A stretch of 64,000 nucleotides of DNA from Phytopythium helicoides. Taxonomy: Eukaryota; Oomycota; Peronosporomycetes; Pythiales; Pythiaceae. The notes beneath the pieces are model-generated. The model was not told where the DNA came from, ran no database searches, and worked only from the letters and a program-made list of their open reading frames with translations. The position numbers were made by a program, and so were the translations under genes. Of the stretch, positions 1 to 15,000 are shown in pieces (within the stretch, counting starts at the first letter, position 1; each line of letters starts with the position of its first letter). The stretch lies in contig JANFNE010000012.1 of assembly GCA_024867545.1 (NCBI GenBank), forward strand, positions 682,001 through 746,000, given 5' to 3'.

Positions 1-3000
1 CGGACCGACATGGTGGCCAGTCTCCGTCGTCGCTGGCAGCCGCTCTCACGGCCATTGGTCTGCATGTTGGCGTGCCATCGGTCCGTTTCTCTGCTCTTCT
101 CGCGTGTTGGCGCGTCCACTGGCTGCATATTCGCATCGGGACGGACCGACATGGTGGCCAGTCTCCGTCGTCGCTGGCAGCCGCTCTCACGGCCATTGGT
201 CTGCATGTTGGCGTGCCATCGGTCCGTTTCTCTGCTCTTCTCGCGTGTTGGCGCGTCCACTGGCTGCATATTCGCATCGGGACGGACCGACATGGTGGCC
301 AGTCTCCGTCGTCGCTGGCAGCCGCTCTCACGGCCATTGGTCTGCATGTTGGCGTGCCATCGGTCCGTTTCTCTGCTCTTCTCGCGTGTTGGCGCGTCCA
401 CTGGCTGCATATTCGCATCGGGACGGACCGACATGGTGGCCAGTCTCCGTCGTCGCTGGCAGCCGCTCTCACGGCCATTGGTCTGCATGTTGGCGTGCCA
501 TCGGTCCGTTTCTCTGCTCTTCTCGCGTGTTGGCGCGTCCACTGGCTGCATATTCGCATCGGGACGGACCGACATGGTGGCCAGTCTCCGTCGTCGCTGG
601 CAGCCGCTCTCACGGCCATTGGTCTGCATGTTGGCGTGCCATCGGTCCGTTTCTCTGCTCTTCTCGCGTGTTGGCGCGTCCACTGGCTGCATATTCGCAT
701 CGAGACGGACCGACATGGTGGCCAGTCTCCGTCGTCGCTGGCAGCCGCTCTCACGGCCATTGGTCTGCATGTTGGCGTGCCATCGGTCCGTTTCTCTGCT
801 CTTCTCGCGTGTTGGCGCGTCCACTGGCTGCATATTCGCATCGGGACGGACCGACATGGTGGCCAGTCTCCGTCGTCGCTGGCAGCCGCTCTCACGGCCA
901 TTGGTCTGCATGTTGGCGTGCCATCGGTCCGTTTCTCTGCTCTTCTCGCGTGTTGGCGCGTCCACTGGCTGCATATTCGCATCGAGACGGACCGACATGG
1001 TGGCCAGTCTCCGTCGTCGCTGGCAGCCGCTCTCACGGCCATTGGTCTGCATGTTGGCGTGCCATCGGTCCGTTTCTCTGCTCTTCTCGCGTGTTGGCGC
1101 GTCCACTGGCTGCATATTCGCATCGGGACGGACCGACATGGTGGCCAGTCTCCGTCGTTGCTGGCAGCCGCTCTCACGGCCATTGGTCTGCATGTTGGCG
1201 TGCCATCGGTCCGTTTCTCTGCTCTTCTCGCGTGTTGGCGCGTCCACTGGCTGCATATTCGCATCGAGACGGACCGACATGGTGGCCAGTCTCCGTCGTC
1301 GCTGGCAGCCGCTCTCACGGCCATTGGTCTGCATGTTGGCGTGCCATCGGTCCGTTTCTCTGCTCTTCTCGCGTGTTGGCGCGTCCACTGGCTGCATATT
1401 CGCATCGGGACGGACCGACATGGTGGCCAGTCTCCGTCGTCGCTGGCAGCCGCTCTCACGGCCATTGGTCTGCATGTTGGCGTGCCATCGGTCCGTTTCT
1501 CTGCTCTTCTCGCGTGTTGGCGCGTCCACTGGCTGCATATTCGCATCGGGACGGACCGACATGGTGGCCAGTCTCCGTCGTCGCTGGCAGCCGCTCTCAC
1601 GGCCATTGGTCTGCATGTTGGCGTGCCATCGGTCCGTTTCTCTGCTCTTCTCGCGTGTTGGCGCGTCCACTGGCTGCATATTCGCATCGGGACGGACCGA
1701 CATGGTGGCCAGTCTCCGTCGTCGCTGGCAGCCGCTCTCACGGCCATTGGTCTGCATGTTGGCGTGCCATCGGTCCGTTTCTCTGCTCTTCTCGCGTGTT
1801 GGCGCGTCCACTGGCTGCATATTCGCATCGGGACGGACCGACATGGTGGCCAGTCTCCGTCGTCGCTGGCAGCCGCTCTCACGGCCATTGGTCTGCATGT
1901 TGGCGTGCCATCGGTCCGTTTCTCTGCTCTTCTCGCGTGTTGGCGCGTCCACTGGCTGCATATTCGCATCGGGACGGACCGACATGGTGGCCAGTCTCCG
2001 TCGTTGCTGGCAGCCGCTCTCACGGCCATTGGTCTGCATGTTGGCGTGCCATCGGTCCGTTTCTCTGCTCTTCTCGCGTGTTGGCGCGTCCACTGGCTGC
2101 ATATTCGCATCGGGACGGACCGACATGGTGGCCAGTCTCCGTCGTCGCTGGCAGCCGCTCTCACGGCCATTGGTCTGCATGTTGGCGTGCCATCGGTCCG
2201 TTTCTCTGCTCTTCTCGCGTGTTGGCGCGTCCACTGGCTGCATATTCGCATCGGGACGGACCGACATGGTGGCCAGTCTCCGTCGTCGCTGGCAGCCGCT
2301 CTCACGGCCATTGGTCTGCATGTTGGCGTGCCATCGGTCCGTTTCTCTGCTCTTCTCGCGTGTTGGCGCGTCCACTGGCTGCATATTCGCATCGAGACGG
2401 ACCGACATGGTGGCCAGTCTCCGTCGTCGCTGGCAGCCGCTCTCACGGCCATTGGTCTGCATGTTGGCGTGCCATCGGTCCGTTTCTCTGCTCTTCTCGC
2501 GTGTTGGCGCGTCCACTGGCTGCATATTCGCATCGGGACGGACCGACATGGTGGCCAGTCTCCGTCGTCGCTGGCAGCCGCTCTCACGGCCATTGGTCTG
2601 CATGTTGGCGTGCCATCGGTCCGTTTCTCTGCTCTTCTCGCGTGTTGGCGCGTCCACTGGCTGCATATTCGCATCGGGACGGACCGACATGGTGGCCAGT
2701 CTCCGTCGTCGCTGGCAGCCGCTCTCACGGCCATTGGTCTGCATGTTGGCGTGCCATCGGTCCGTTTCTCTGCTCTTCTCGCGTGTTGGCGCGTCCACTG
2801 GCTGCATATTCGCATCGAGACGGACCGACATGGTGGCCAGTCTCCGTCGTCGCTGGCAGCCGCTCTCACGGCCATTGGTCTGCATGTTGGCGTGCCATCG
2901 GTCCGTTTCTCTGCTCTTCTCGCGTGTTGGCGCGTCCACTGGCTGCATATTCGCATCGGGACGGACCGACATGGTGGCCAGTCTCCGTCGTCGCTGGCAG

Positions 3001-6000
3001 CCGCTCTCACGGCCATTGGTCTGCATGTTGGCGTGCCATCGGTCCGTTTCTCTGCTCTTCTCGCGTGTTGGCGCGTCCACTGGCTGCATATTCGCATCGG
3101 GACGGACCGACATGGTGGCCAGTCTCCGTCGTCGCTGGCAGCCGCTCTCACGGCCATTGGTCTGCATGTTGGCGTGCCATCGGTCCGTTTCTCTGCTCTT
3201 CTCGCGTGTTGGCGCGTCCACTGGCTGCATATTCGCATCGGGACGGACCGACATGGTGGCCAGTCTCCGTCGTCGCTGGCAGCCGCTCTCACGGCCATTG
3301 GTCTGCATGTTGGCGTGCCATCGGTCCGTTTCTCTGCTCTTCTCGCGTGTTGGCGCGTCCACTGGCTGCATATTCGCATCGAGACGGACCGACATGGTGG
3401 CCAGTCTCCGTCGTCGCTGGCAGCCGCTCTCACGGCCATTGGTCTGCATGTTGGCGTGCCATCGGTCCGTTTCTCTGCTCTTCTCGCGTGTTGGCGCGTC
3501 CACTGGCTGCATATTCGCATCGGGACGGACCGACATGGTGGCCAGTCTCCGTCGTCGCTGGCAGCCGCTCTCACGGCCATTGGTCTGCATGTTGGCGTGC
3601 CATCGGTCCGTTTCTCTGCTCTTCTCGCGTGTTGGCGCGTCCACTGGCTGCATATTCGCATCGAGACGGACCGACATGGTGGCCAGTCTCCGTCGTCGCT
3701 GGCAGCCGCTCTCACGGCCATTGGTCTGCATGTTGGCGTGCCATCGGTCCGTTTCTCTGCTCTTCTCGCGTGTTGGCGCGTCCACTGGCTGCATATTCGC
3801 ATCGGGACGGACCGACATGGTGGCCAGTCTCCGTCGTTGCTGGCAGCCGCTCTCACGGCCATTGGTCTGCATGTTGGCGTGCCATCGGTCCGTTTCTCTG
3901 CTCTTCTCGCGTGTTGGCGCGTCCACTGGCTGCATATTCGCATCGGGACGGACCGACATGGTGGCCAGTCTCCGTCGTCGCTGGCAGCCGCTCTCACGGC
4001 CATTGGTCTGCATGTTGGCGTGCCATCGGTCCGTTTCTCTGCTCTTCTCGCGTGTTGGCGCGTCCACTGGCTGCATATTCGCATCGGGACGGACCGACAT
4101 GGTGGCCAGTCTCCGTCGTCGCTGGCAGCCGCTCTCACGGCCATTGGTCTGCATGTTGGCGTGCCATCGGTCCGTTTCTCTGCTCTTCTCGCGTGTTGGC
4201 GCGTCCACTGGCTGCATATTCGCATCGGGACGGACCGACATGGTGGCCAGTCTCCGTCGTCGCTGGCAGCCGCTCTCACGGCCATTGGTCTGCATGTTGG
4301 CGTGCCATCGGTCCGTTTCTCTGCTCTTCTCGCGTGTTGGCGCGTCCACTGGCTGCATATTCGCATCGAGACGGACCGACATGGTGGCCAGTCTCCGTCG
4401 TCGCTGGCAGCCGCTCTCACGGCCATTGGTCTGCATGTTGGCGTGCCATCGGTCCGTTTCTCTGCTCTTCTCGCGTGTTGGCGCGTCCACTGGCTGCATA
4501 TTCGCATCGGGACGGACCGACATGGTGGCCAGTCTCCGTCGTCGCTGGCAGCCGCTCTCACGGCCATTGGTCTGCATGTTGGCGTGCCATCGGTCCGTTT
4601 CTCTGCTCTTCTCGCGTGTTGGCGCGTCCACTGGCTGCATATTCGCATCGGGACGGACCGACATGGTGGCCAGTCTCCGTCGTCGCTGGCAGCCGCTCTC
4701 ACGGCCATTGGTCTGCATGTTGGCGTGCCATCGGTCCGTTTCTCTGCTCTTCTCGCGTGTTGGCGCGTCCACTGGCTGCATATTCGCATCGGGACGGACC
4801 GACATGGTGGCCAGTCTCCGTCGTTGCTGGCAGCCGCTCTCACGGCCATTGGTCTGCATGTTGGCGTGCCATCGGTCCGTTTCTCTGCTCTTCTCGCGTG
4901 TTGGCGCGTCCACTGGCTGCATATTCGCATCGAGACGGACCGACATGGTGGCCAGTCTCCGTCGTCGCTGGCAGCCGCTCTCACGGCCATTGGTCTGCAT
5001 GTTGGCGTGCCATCGGTCCGTTTCTCTGCTCTTCTCGCGTGTTGGCGCGTCCACTGGCTGCATATTCGCATCGGGACGGACCGACATGGTGGCCAGTCTC
5101 CGTCGTCGCTGGCAGCCGCTCTCACGGCCATTGGTCTGCATGTTGGCGTGCCATCGGTCCGTTTCTCTGCTCTTCTCGCGTGTTGGCGCGTCCACTGGCT
5201 GCATATTCGCATCGGGACGGACCGACATGGTGGCCAGTCTCCGTCGTCGCTGGCAGCCGCTCTCACGGCCATTGGTCTGCATGTTGGCGTGCCATCGGTC
5301 CGTTTCTCTGCTCTTCTCGCGTGTTGGCGCGTCCACTGGCTGCATATTCGCATCGAGACGGACCGACATGGTGGCCAGTCTCCGTCGTCGCTGGCAGCCG
5401 CTCTCACGGCCATTGGTCTGCATGTTGGCGTGCCATCGGTCCGTTTCTCTGCTCTTCTCGCGTGTTGGCGCGTCCACTGGCTGCATATTCGCATCGGGAC
5501 GGACCGACATGGTGGCCAGTCTCCGTCGTCGCTGGCAGCCGCTCTCACGGCCATTGGTCTGCATGTTGGCGTGCCATCGGTCCGTTTCTCTGCTCTTCTC
5601 GCGTGTTGGCGCGTCCACTGGCTGCATATTCGCATCGGGACGGACCGACATGGTGGCCAGTCTCCGTCGTCGCTGGCAGCCGCTCTCACGGCCATTGGTC
5701 TGCATGTTGGCGTGCCATCGGTCCGTTTCTCTGCTCTTCTCGCGTGTTGGCGCGTCCACTGGCTGCATATTCGCATCGAGACGGACCGACATGGTGGCCA
5801 GTCTCCGTCGTCGCTGGCAGCCGCTCTCACGGCCATTGGTCTGCATGTTGGCGTGCCATCGGTCCGTTTCTCTGCTCTTCTCGCGTGTTGGCGCGTCCAC
5901 TGGCTGCATATTCGCATCGGGACGGACCGACATGGTGGCCAGTCTCCGTCGTCGCTGGCAGCCGCTCTCACGGCCATTGGTCTGCATGTTGGCGTGCCAT

Positions 6001-9000
6001 CGGTCCGTTTCTCTGCTCTTCTCGCGTGTTGGCGCGTCCACTGGCTGCATATTCGCATCGAGACGGACCGACATGGTGGCCAGTCTCCGTCGTCGCTGGC
6101 AGCCGCTCTCACGGCCATTGGTCTGCATGTTGGCGTGCCATCGGTCCGTTTCTCTGCTCTTCTCGCGTGTTGGCGCGTCCACTGGCTGCATATTCGCATC
6201 GGGACGGACCGACATGGTGGCCAGTCTCCGTCGTCGCTGGCAGCCGCTCTCACGGCCATTGGTCTGCATGTTGGCGTGCCATCGGTCCGTTTCTCTGCTC
6301 TTCTCGCGTGTTGGCGCGTCCACTGGCTGCATATTCGCATCGGGACGGACCGACATGGTGGCCAGTCTCCGTCGTCGCTGGCAGCCGCTCTCACGGCCAT
6401 TGGTCTGCATGTTGGCGTGCCATCGGTCCGTTTCTCTGCTCTTCTCGCGTGTTGGCGCGTCCACTGGCTGCATATTCGCATCGGGACGGATCGACATGGT
6501 GGCCAGTCTCCGTCGTCGCTGGCAGCCGCTCTCACGGCCATTGGTCTGCATGTTGGCGTGCCATCGGTCCGTTTCTCTGCTCTTCTCGCGTGTTGGCGCG
6601 TCCACTGGCTGCATATTCGCATCGGGACGGACCGACATGGTGGCCAGTCTCCGTCGTCGCTGGCAGCCGCTCTCACGGCCATTGGTCTGCATGTTGGCGT
6701 GCCATCGGTCCGTTTCTCTGCTCTTCTCGCGTGTTGGCGCGTCCACTGGCTGCATATTCGCATCGGGACGGACCGACATGGTGGCCAGTCTCCGTCGTTG
6801 CTGGCAGCCGCTCTCACGGCCATTGGTCTGCATGTTGGCGTGCCATCGGTCCGTTTCTCTGCTCTTCTCGCGTGTTGGCGCGTCCACTGGCTGCATATTC
6901 GCATCGAGACGGACCGACATGGTGGCCAGTCTCCGTCGTCGCTGGCAGCCGCTCTCACGGCCATTGGTCTGCATGTTGGCGTGCCATCGGTCCGTTTCTC
7001 TGCTCTTCTCGCGTGTTGGCGCGTCCACTGGCTGCATATTCGCATCGGGACGGACCGACATGGTGGCCAGTCTCCGTCGTTGCTGGCAGCCGCTCTCACG
7101 GCCATTGGTCTGCATGTTGGCGTGCCATCGGTCCGTTTCTCTGCTCTTCTCGCGTGTTGGCGCGTCCACTGGCTGCATATTCGCATCGAGACGGACCGAC
7201 ATGGTGGCCAGTCTCCGTCGTCGCTGGCAGCCGCTCTCACGGCCATTGGTCTGCATGTTGGCGTGCCATCGGTCCGTTTCTCTGCTCTTCTCGCGTGTTG
7301 GCGCGTCCACTGGCTGCATATTCGCATCGGGACGGACCGACATGGTGGCCAGTCTCCGTCGTCGCTGGCAGCCGCTCTCACGGCCATTGGTCTGCATGTT
7401 GGCGTGCCATCGGTCCGTTTCTCTGCTCTTCTCGCGTGTTGGCGCGTCCACTGGCTGCATATTCGCATCGGGACGGACCGACATGGTGGCCAGTCTCCGT
7501 CGTCGCTGGCAGCCGCTCTCACGGCCATTGGTCTGCATGTTGGCGTGCCATCGGTCCGTTTCTCTGCTCTTCTCGCGTGTTGGCGCGTCCACTGGCTGCA
7601 TATTCGCATCGAGACGGACCGACATGGTGGCCAGTCTCCGTCGTCGCTGGCAGCCGCTCTCACGGCCATTGGTCTGCATGTTGGCGTGCCATCGGTCCGT
7701 TTCTCTGCTCTTCTCGCGTGTTGGCGCGTCCACTGGCTGCATATTCGCATCGGGACGGACCGACATGGTGGCCAGTCTCCGTCGTCGCTGGCAGCCGCTC
7801 TCACGGCCATTGGTCTGCATGTTGGCGTGCCATCGGTCCGTTTCTCTGCTCTTCTCGCGTGTTGGCGCGTCCACTGGCTGCATATTCGCATCGGGACGGA
7901 CCGACATGGTGGCCAGTCTCCGTCGTCGCTGGCAGCCGCTCTCACGGCCATTGGTCTGCATGTTGGCGTGCCATCGGTCCGTTTCTCTGCTCTTCTCGCG
8001 TGTTGGCGCGTCCACTGGCTGCATATTCGCATCGGGACGGACCGACATGGTGGCCAGTCTCCGTCGTCGCTGGCAGCCGCTCTCACGGCCATTGGTCTGC
8101 ATGTTGGCGTGCCATCGGTCCGTTTCTCTGCTCTTCTCGCGTGTTGGCGCGTCCACTGGCTGCATATTCGCATCGGGACGGACCGACATGGTGGCCAGTC
8201 TCCGTCGTCGCTGGCAGCCGCTCTCACGGCCATTGGTCTGCATGTTGGCGTGCCATCGGTCCGTTTCTCTGCTCTTCTCGCGTGTTGGCGCGTCCACTGG
8301 CTGCATATTCGCATCGGGACGGACCGACATGGTGGCCAGTCTCCGTCGTCGCTGGCAGCCGCTCTCACGGCCATTGGTCTGCATGTTGGCGTGCCATCGG
8401 TCCGTTTCTCTGCTCTTCTCGCGTGTTGGCGCGTCCACTGGCTGCATATTCGCATCGGGACGGACCGACATGGTGGCCAGTCTCCGTCGTCGCTGGCAGC
8501 CGCTCTCACGGCCATTGGTCTGCATGTTGGCGTGCCATCGGTCCGTTTCTCTGCTCTTCTCGCGTGTTGGCGCGTCCACTGGCTGCATATTCGCATCGAG
8601 ACGGACCGACATGGTGGCCAGTCTCCGTCGTCGCTGGCAGCCGCTCTCACGGCCATTGGTCTGCATGTTGGCGTGCCATCGGTCCGTTTCTCTGCTCTTC
8701 TCGCGTGTTGGCGCGTCCACTGGCTGCATATTCGCATCGGGACGGACCGACATGGTGGCCAGTCTCCGTCGTCGCTGGCAGCCGTTCTCACGGCCATTGG
8801 TCTGCATGTTGGCGTGCCATCGGTCCGTTTCTCTGCTCTTCTCGCGTGTTGGCGCGTCCACTGGCTGCATATTCGCATCGGGACGGACCGACATGGTGGC
8901 CAGTCTCCGTCGTCGCTGGCAGCCGCTCTCACGGCCATTGGTCTGCATGTTGGCGTGCCATCGGTCCGTTTCTCTGCTCTTCTCGCGTGTTGGCGCGTCC

Positions 9001-12000
9001 ACTGGCTGCATATTCGCATCGAGACGGACCGACATGGTGGCCAGTCTCCGTCGTCGCTGGCAGCCGCTCTCACGGCCATTGGTCTGCATGTTGGCGTGCC
9101 ATCGGTCCGTTTCTCTGCTCTTCTCGCGTGTTGGCGCGTCCACTGGCTGCATATTCGCATCGGGACGGACCGACATGGTGGCCAGTCTCCGTCGTCGCTG
9201 GCAGCCGCTCTCACGGCCATTGGTCTGCATGTTGGCGTGCCATCGGTCCGTTTCTCTGCTCTTCTCGCGTGTTGGCGCGTCCACTGGCTGCATATTCGCA
9301 TCGAGACGGACCGACATGGTGGCCAGTCTCCGTCGTCGCTGGCAGCCGCTCTCACGGCCATTGGTCTGCATGTTGGCGTGCCATCGGTCCGTTTCTCTGC
9401 TCTTCTCGCGTGTTGGCGCGTCCACTGGCTGCATATTCGCATCGGGACGGACCGACATGGTGGCCAGTCTCCGTCGTCGCTGGCAGCCGCTCTCACGGCC
9501 ATTGGTCTGCATGTTGGCGTGCCATCGGTCCGTTTCTCTGCTCTTCTCGCGTGTTGGCGCGTCCACTGGCTGCATATTCGCATCGAGACGGACCGACATG
9601 GTGGCCAGTCTCCGTCGTCGCTGGCAGCCGCTCTCACGGCCATTGGTCTGCATGTTGGCGTGCCATCGGTCCGTTTCTCTGCTCTTCTCGCGTGTTGGCG
9701 CGTCCACTGGCTGCATATTCGCATCGGGACGGACCGACATGGTGGCCAGTCTCCGTCGTCGCTGGCAGCCGCTCTCACGGCCATTGGTCTGCATGTTGGC
9801 GTGCCATCGGTCCGTTTCTCTGCTCTTCTCGCGTGTTGGCGCGTCCACTGGCTGCATATTCGCATCGGGACGGACCGACATGGTGGCCAGTCTCCGTCGT
9901 CGCTGGCAGCCGCTCTCACGGCCATTGGTCTGCATGTTGGCGTGCCATCGGTCCGTTTCTCTGCTCTTCTCGCGTGTTGGCGCGTCCACTGGCTGCATAT
10001 TCGCATCGGGACGGACCGACATGGTGGCCAGTCTCCGTCGTCGCTGGCAGCCGCTCTCACGGCCATTGGTCTGCATGTTGGCGTGCCATCGGTCCGTTTC
10101 TCTGCTCTTCTCGCGTGTTGGCGCGTCCACTGGCTGCATATTCGCATCGAGACGGACCGACATGGTGGCCAGTCTCCGTCGTCGCTGGCAGCCGCTCTCA
10201 CGGCCATTGGTCTGCATGTTGGCGTGCCATCGGTCCGTTTCTCTGCTCTTCTCGCGTGTTGGCGCGTCCACTGGCTGCATATTCGCATCGAGACGGACCG
10301 ACATGGTGGCCAGTCTCCGTCGTCGCTGGCAGCCGCTCTCACGGCCATTGGTCTGCATGTTGGCGTGCCATCGGTCCGTTTCTCTGCTCTTCTCGCGTGT
10401 TGGCGCGTCCACTGGCTGCATATTCGCATCGAGACGGACCGACATGGTGGCCAGTCTCCGTCGTCGCTGGCAGCCGCTCTCACGGCCATTGGTCTGCATG
10501 TTGGCGTGCCATCGGTCCGTTTCTCTGCTCTTCTCGCGTGTTGGCGCGTCCACTGGCTGCATATTCGCATCGAGACGGACCGACATGGTGGCCAGTCTCC
10601 GTCGTCGCTGGCAGCCGCTCTCACGGCCATTGGTCTGCATGTTGGCGTGCCATCGGTCCGTTTCTCTGCTCTTCTCGCGTGTTGGCGCGTCCACTGGCTG
10701 CATATTCGCATCGGGACGGACCGACATGGTGGCCAGTCTCCGTCGTCGCTGGCAGCCGCTCTCACGGCCATTGATCTGCATGTTGGCGTGCCATCGGTCC
10801 GTTTCTCTGCTCTTCTCGCGTGTTGGCGCGTCCACTGGCTGCATATTCGCATCGGGACGGACCGACATGGTGGCCAGTCTCCGTCGTCGCTGGCAGCCGC
10901 TCTCACGGCCATTGATCTGCATGTTGGCGTGCCATCGGTCCGTTTCTCTGCTCTTCTCGCGTGTTGGCGCGTCCACTGGCTGCATATTCGCATCGGGACG
11001 GACCGACATGGTGGCCAGTCTCCGTCGTCGCTGGCAGCCGCTCTCACGGCCATTGGTCTGCATGTTGGCGTGCCATCGGTCCGTTTCTCTGCTCTTCTCG
11101 CGTGTTGGCGCGTCCACTGGCTGCATATTCGCATCGGGACGGACCGACATGGTGGCCAGTCTCCGTCGTCGCTGGCAGCCGCTCTCACGGCCATTGGTCT
11201 GCATGTTGGCGTGCCATCGGTCCGTTTCTCTGCTCTTCTCGCGTGTTGGCGCGCCCACTGGCTGCATATTCGCATCGGGACGGACCGACATGGTGGCCAG
11301 TCTCCGTCGTCGCTGGCAGCCGCTCTCACGGCCATTGGTCTGCATGTTGGCGTGCCATCGGTCCGTTTCTCTGCTCTTCTCGCGTGTTGGCGCGTCCACT
11401 GGCTGCATATTCGCATCGGGACGGACCGACATGGTGGCCAGTCTCCGTCGTCGCTGGCAGCCGCTCTCACGGCCATTGATCTGCATGTTGGCGTGCCATC
11501 GGTCCGTTTCTCTGCTCTTCTCGCGTGTTGGCGCGTCCACTGGCTGCATATTCGCATCGGGACGGACCGACATGGTGGCCAGTCTCCGTCGTCGCTGGCA
11601 GCCGCTCTCACAGCCATTGATCTGCATGTTGGCGTGCCATCGGTCCGTTTCTCTGCTCTTCTCGCGTGTTGGCGCGTCCACTGGCTGCATATTCGCATCG
11701 GGACGGACCGACATGGTGGCCAGTCTCCGTCGTCGCTGGCAGCCGCTCTCACGGCCATTGGTCTGCATGTTGGCGTGCCATCGGTCCGTTTCTCTGCTCT
11801 TCTCGCGTGTTGGCGCGTCCACTGGCTGCATATTCGCATCGGGACGGACCGACATGGTGGCCAGTCTCCGTCGTCGCTGGCAGCCGCTCTCACGGCCATT
11901 GGTCTGCATGTTGGCGTGCCATCGGTCCGTTTCTCTGCTCTTCTCGCGTGTTGGCGCGTCCACTGGCTGCATATTCGCATCGGGACGGACCGACATGGTG

Positions 12001-15000
12001 GCCAGTCTCCGTCGTCGCTGGCAGCCGCTCTCACGGCCATTGGTCTGCATGTTGGCGTGCCATCGGTCCGTTTCTCTGCTCTTCTCGCGTGTTGGCGCGT
12101 CCACTGGCTGCATATTCGCATCGGGACGGACCGACATGGTGGCCAGTCTCCGTCGTCGCTGGCAGCCGCTCTCACGGCCATTGGTCTGCATGTTGGCGTG
12201 CCATCGGTCCGTTTCTCTGCTCTTCTCGCGTGTTGGCGCGTCCACTGGCTGCATATTCGCATCGGGACGGACCGACATGGTGGCCAGTCTCCGTCGTCGC
12301 TGGCAGCCGCTCTCACGGCCATTGGTCTGCATGTTGGCGTGCCATCGGTCCGTTTCTCTGCTCTTCTCGCGTGTTGGCGCGTCCACTGGCTGCATATTCG
12401 CATCGGGACGGACCGACATGGTGGCCAGTCTCCGTCGTCGCTGGCAGCCGCTCTCACGGCCATTGGTCTGCATGTTGGCGTGCCATCGGTCCGTTTCTCT
12501 GCTCTTCTCGCGTGTTGGCGCGTCCACTGGCTGCATATTCGCATCGGGACGGACCGACATGGTGGCCAGTCTCCGTCGTCGCTGGCAGCCGCTCTCACGG
12601 CCATTGGTCTGCATGTTGGCGTGCCATCGGTCCGTTTCTCTGCTCTTCTCGCGTGTTGGCGCGTCCACTGGCTGCATATTCGCATCGGGACGGACCGACA
12701 TGGTGGCCAGTCTCCGTCGTCGCTGGCAGCCGCTCTCACGGCCATTGGTCTGCATGTTGGCGTGCCATCGGTCCGTTTCTCTGCTCTTCTCGCGTGTTGG
12801 CGCGTCCACTGGCTGCATATTCGCATCGGGACGGACCGACATGGTGGCCAGTCTCCGTCGTCGCTGGCAGCCGCTCTCACGGCCATTGGTCTGCATGTTG
12901 GCGTGCCATCGGTCCGTTTCTCTGCTCTTCTCGCGTGTTGGCGCGTCCACTGGCTGCATATTCGCATCGGGACGGACCGACATGGTGGCCAGTCTCCGTC
13001 GTCGCTGGCAGCCGCTCTCACGGCCATTGGTCTGCATGTTGGCGTGCCATCGGTCCGTTTCTCTGCTCTTCTCGCGTGTTGGCGCGTCCACTGGCTGCAT
13101 ATTCGCATCGGGACGGACCGACATGGTGGCCAGTCTCCGTCGTCGCTGGCAGCCGCTCTCACGGCCATTGGTCTGCATGTTGGCGTGCCATCGGTCCGTT
13201 TCTCTGCTCTTCTCGCGTGTTGGCGCGTCCACTGGCTGCATATTCGCATCGAGACGGACCGACATGGTGGCCAGTCTCCGTCGTCGCTGGCAGCCGCTCT
13301 CACGGCCATTGGTCTGCATGTTGGCGTGCCATCGGTCCGTTTCTCTGCTCTTCTCGCGTGTTGGCGCGTCCACTGGCTGCATATTCGCATCGGGACGGAC
13401 CGACATGGTGGCCAGTCTCCGTCGTCGCTGGCAGCCGCTCTCACGGCCATTGGTCTGCATGTTGGCGTGCCATCGGTCCGTTTCTCTGCTCTTCTCGCGT
13501 GTTGGCGCGTCCACTGGCTGCATATTCGCATCGAGACGGACCGACATGGTGGCCAGTCCTCCGTCGTCGCTGGCAGCCGCTCTCACGGCCATTGGTCTGC
13601 ATGTTGGCGTGCCATCGGTCCGTTTCTCTGCTCTTCTCGCGTGTTGGCGCGTCCACTGGCTGCATATTCGCATCGAGACGGACCGACATGGTGGCCAGTC
13701 TCCGTCGTCGCTGGCAGCCGCTCTCACGGCCATTGGTCTGCATGTTGGCGTGCCATCGGTCCGTTTCTCTGCTCTTCTCGCGTGTTGGCGCGTCCACTGG
13801 CTGCATATTCGCATCGGGACGGACCGACATGGTGGCCAGTCTCCGTCGTCGCTGGCAGCCGCTCTCACGGCCATTGGTCTGCATGTGGCGTGCCATCGGT
13901 CCGTTTCTCTGCTCTTCTCGCGTGTTGGCGCGTCCACTGGCTGCATATTCGCATCGAGACGGACCGACATGGTGGCCAGTCTCCGTCGTCGCTGGCAGCC
14001 GCTCTCACGGCCATTGGTCTGCATGTTGGCGTGCCATCGGTCCGTTTCTCTGCTCTTCTCGCGTGTTGGCGCGTCCACTGGCTGCATATTCGCATCGGGA
14101 CGGACCGACATGGTGGCCAGTCTCCGTCGTCGCTGGCAGCCGCTCTCACGGCCATTGGTCTGCATGTTGGCGTGCCATCGGTCCGTTTCTCTGCTCTTCT
14201 CGCGTGTTGGCGCGTCCACTGGCTGCATATTCGCATCGGGACGGACCGACATGGTGGCCAGTCTCCGTCGTCGCTGGCAGCCGCTCTCACGGCCATTGGT
14301 CTGCATGTTGGCGTGCCATCGGTCCGTTTCTCTGCTCTTCTCGCGTGTTGGCGCGTCCACTGGCTGCATATTCGCATCGGGACGGACCGACATGGTGGCC
14401 AGTCTCCGTCGTCGCTGGCAGCCGCTCTCACGGCCATTGGTCTGCATGTTGGCGTGCCATCGGTCCGTTTCTCTGCTCTTCTCGCGTGTTGGCGCGTCCA
14501 CTGGCTGCATATTCGCATCGGGACGGACCGACATGGTGGCCAGTCTCCGTCGTCGCTGGCAGCCGCTCTCACGGCCATTGGTCTGCATGTTGGCGTGCCA
14601 TCGGTCCGTTTCTCTGCTCTTCTCGCGTGTTGGCGCGTCCACTGGCTGCATATTCGCATCGGGACGGACCGACATGGTGGCCAGTCTCCGTCGTCGCTGG
14701 CAGCCGCTCTCACGGCCATTGGTCTGCATGTTGGCGTGCCATCGGTCCGTTTCTCTGCTCTTCTCGCGTGTTGGCGCGTCCACTGGCTGCATATTCGCAT
14801 CGGGACGGACCGACATGGTGGCCAGTCTCCGTCGTCGCTGGCAGCCGCTCTCACGGCCATTGGTCTGCATGTTGGCGTGCCATCGGTCCGTTTCTCTGCT
14901 CTTCTCGCGTGTTGGCGCGTCCACTGGCTGCATATTCGCATCGGGACGGACCGACATGGTGGCCAGTCTCCGTCGTCGCTGGCAGCCGCTCTCACGGCCA

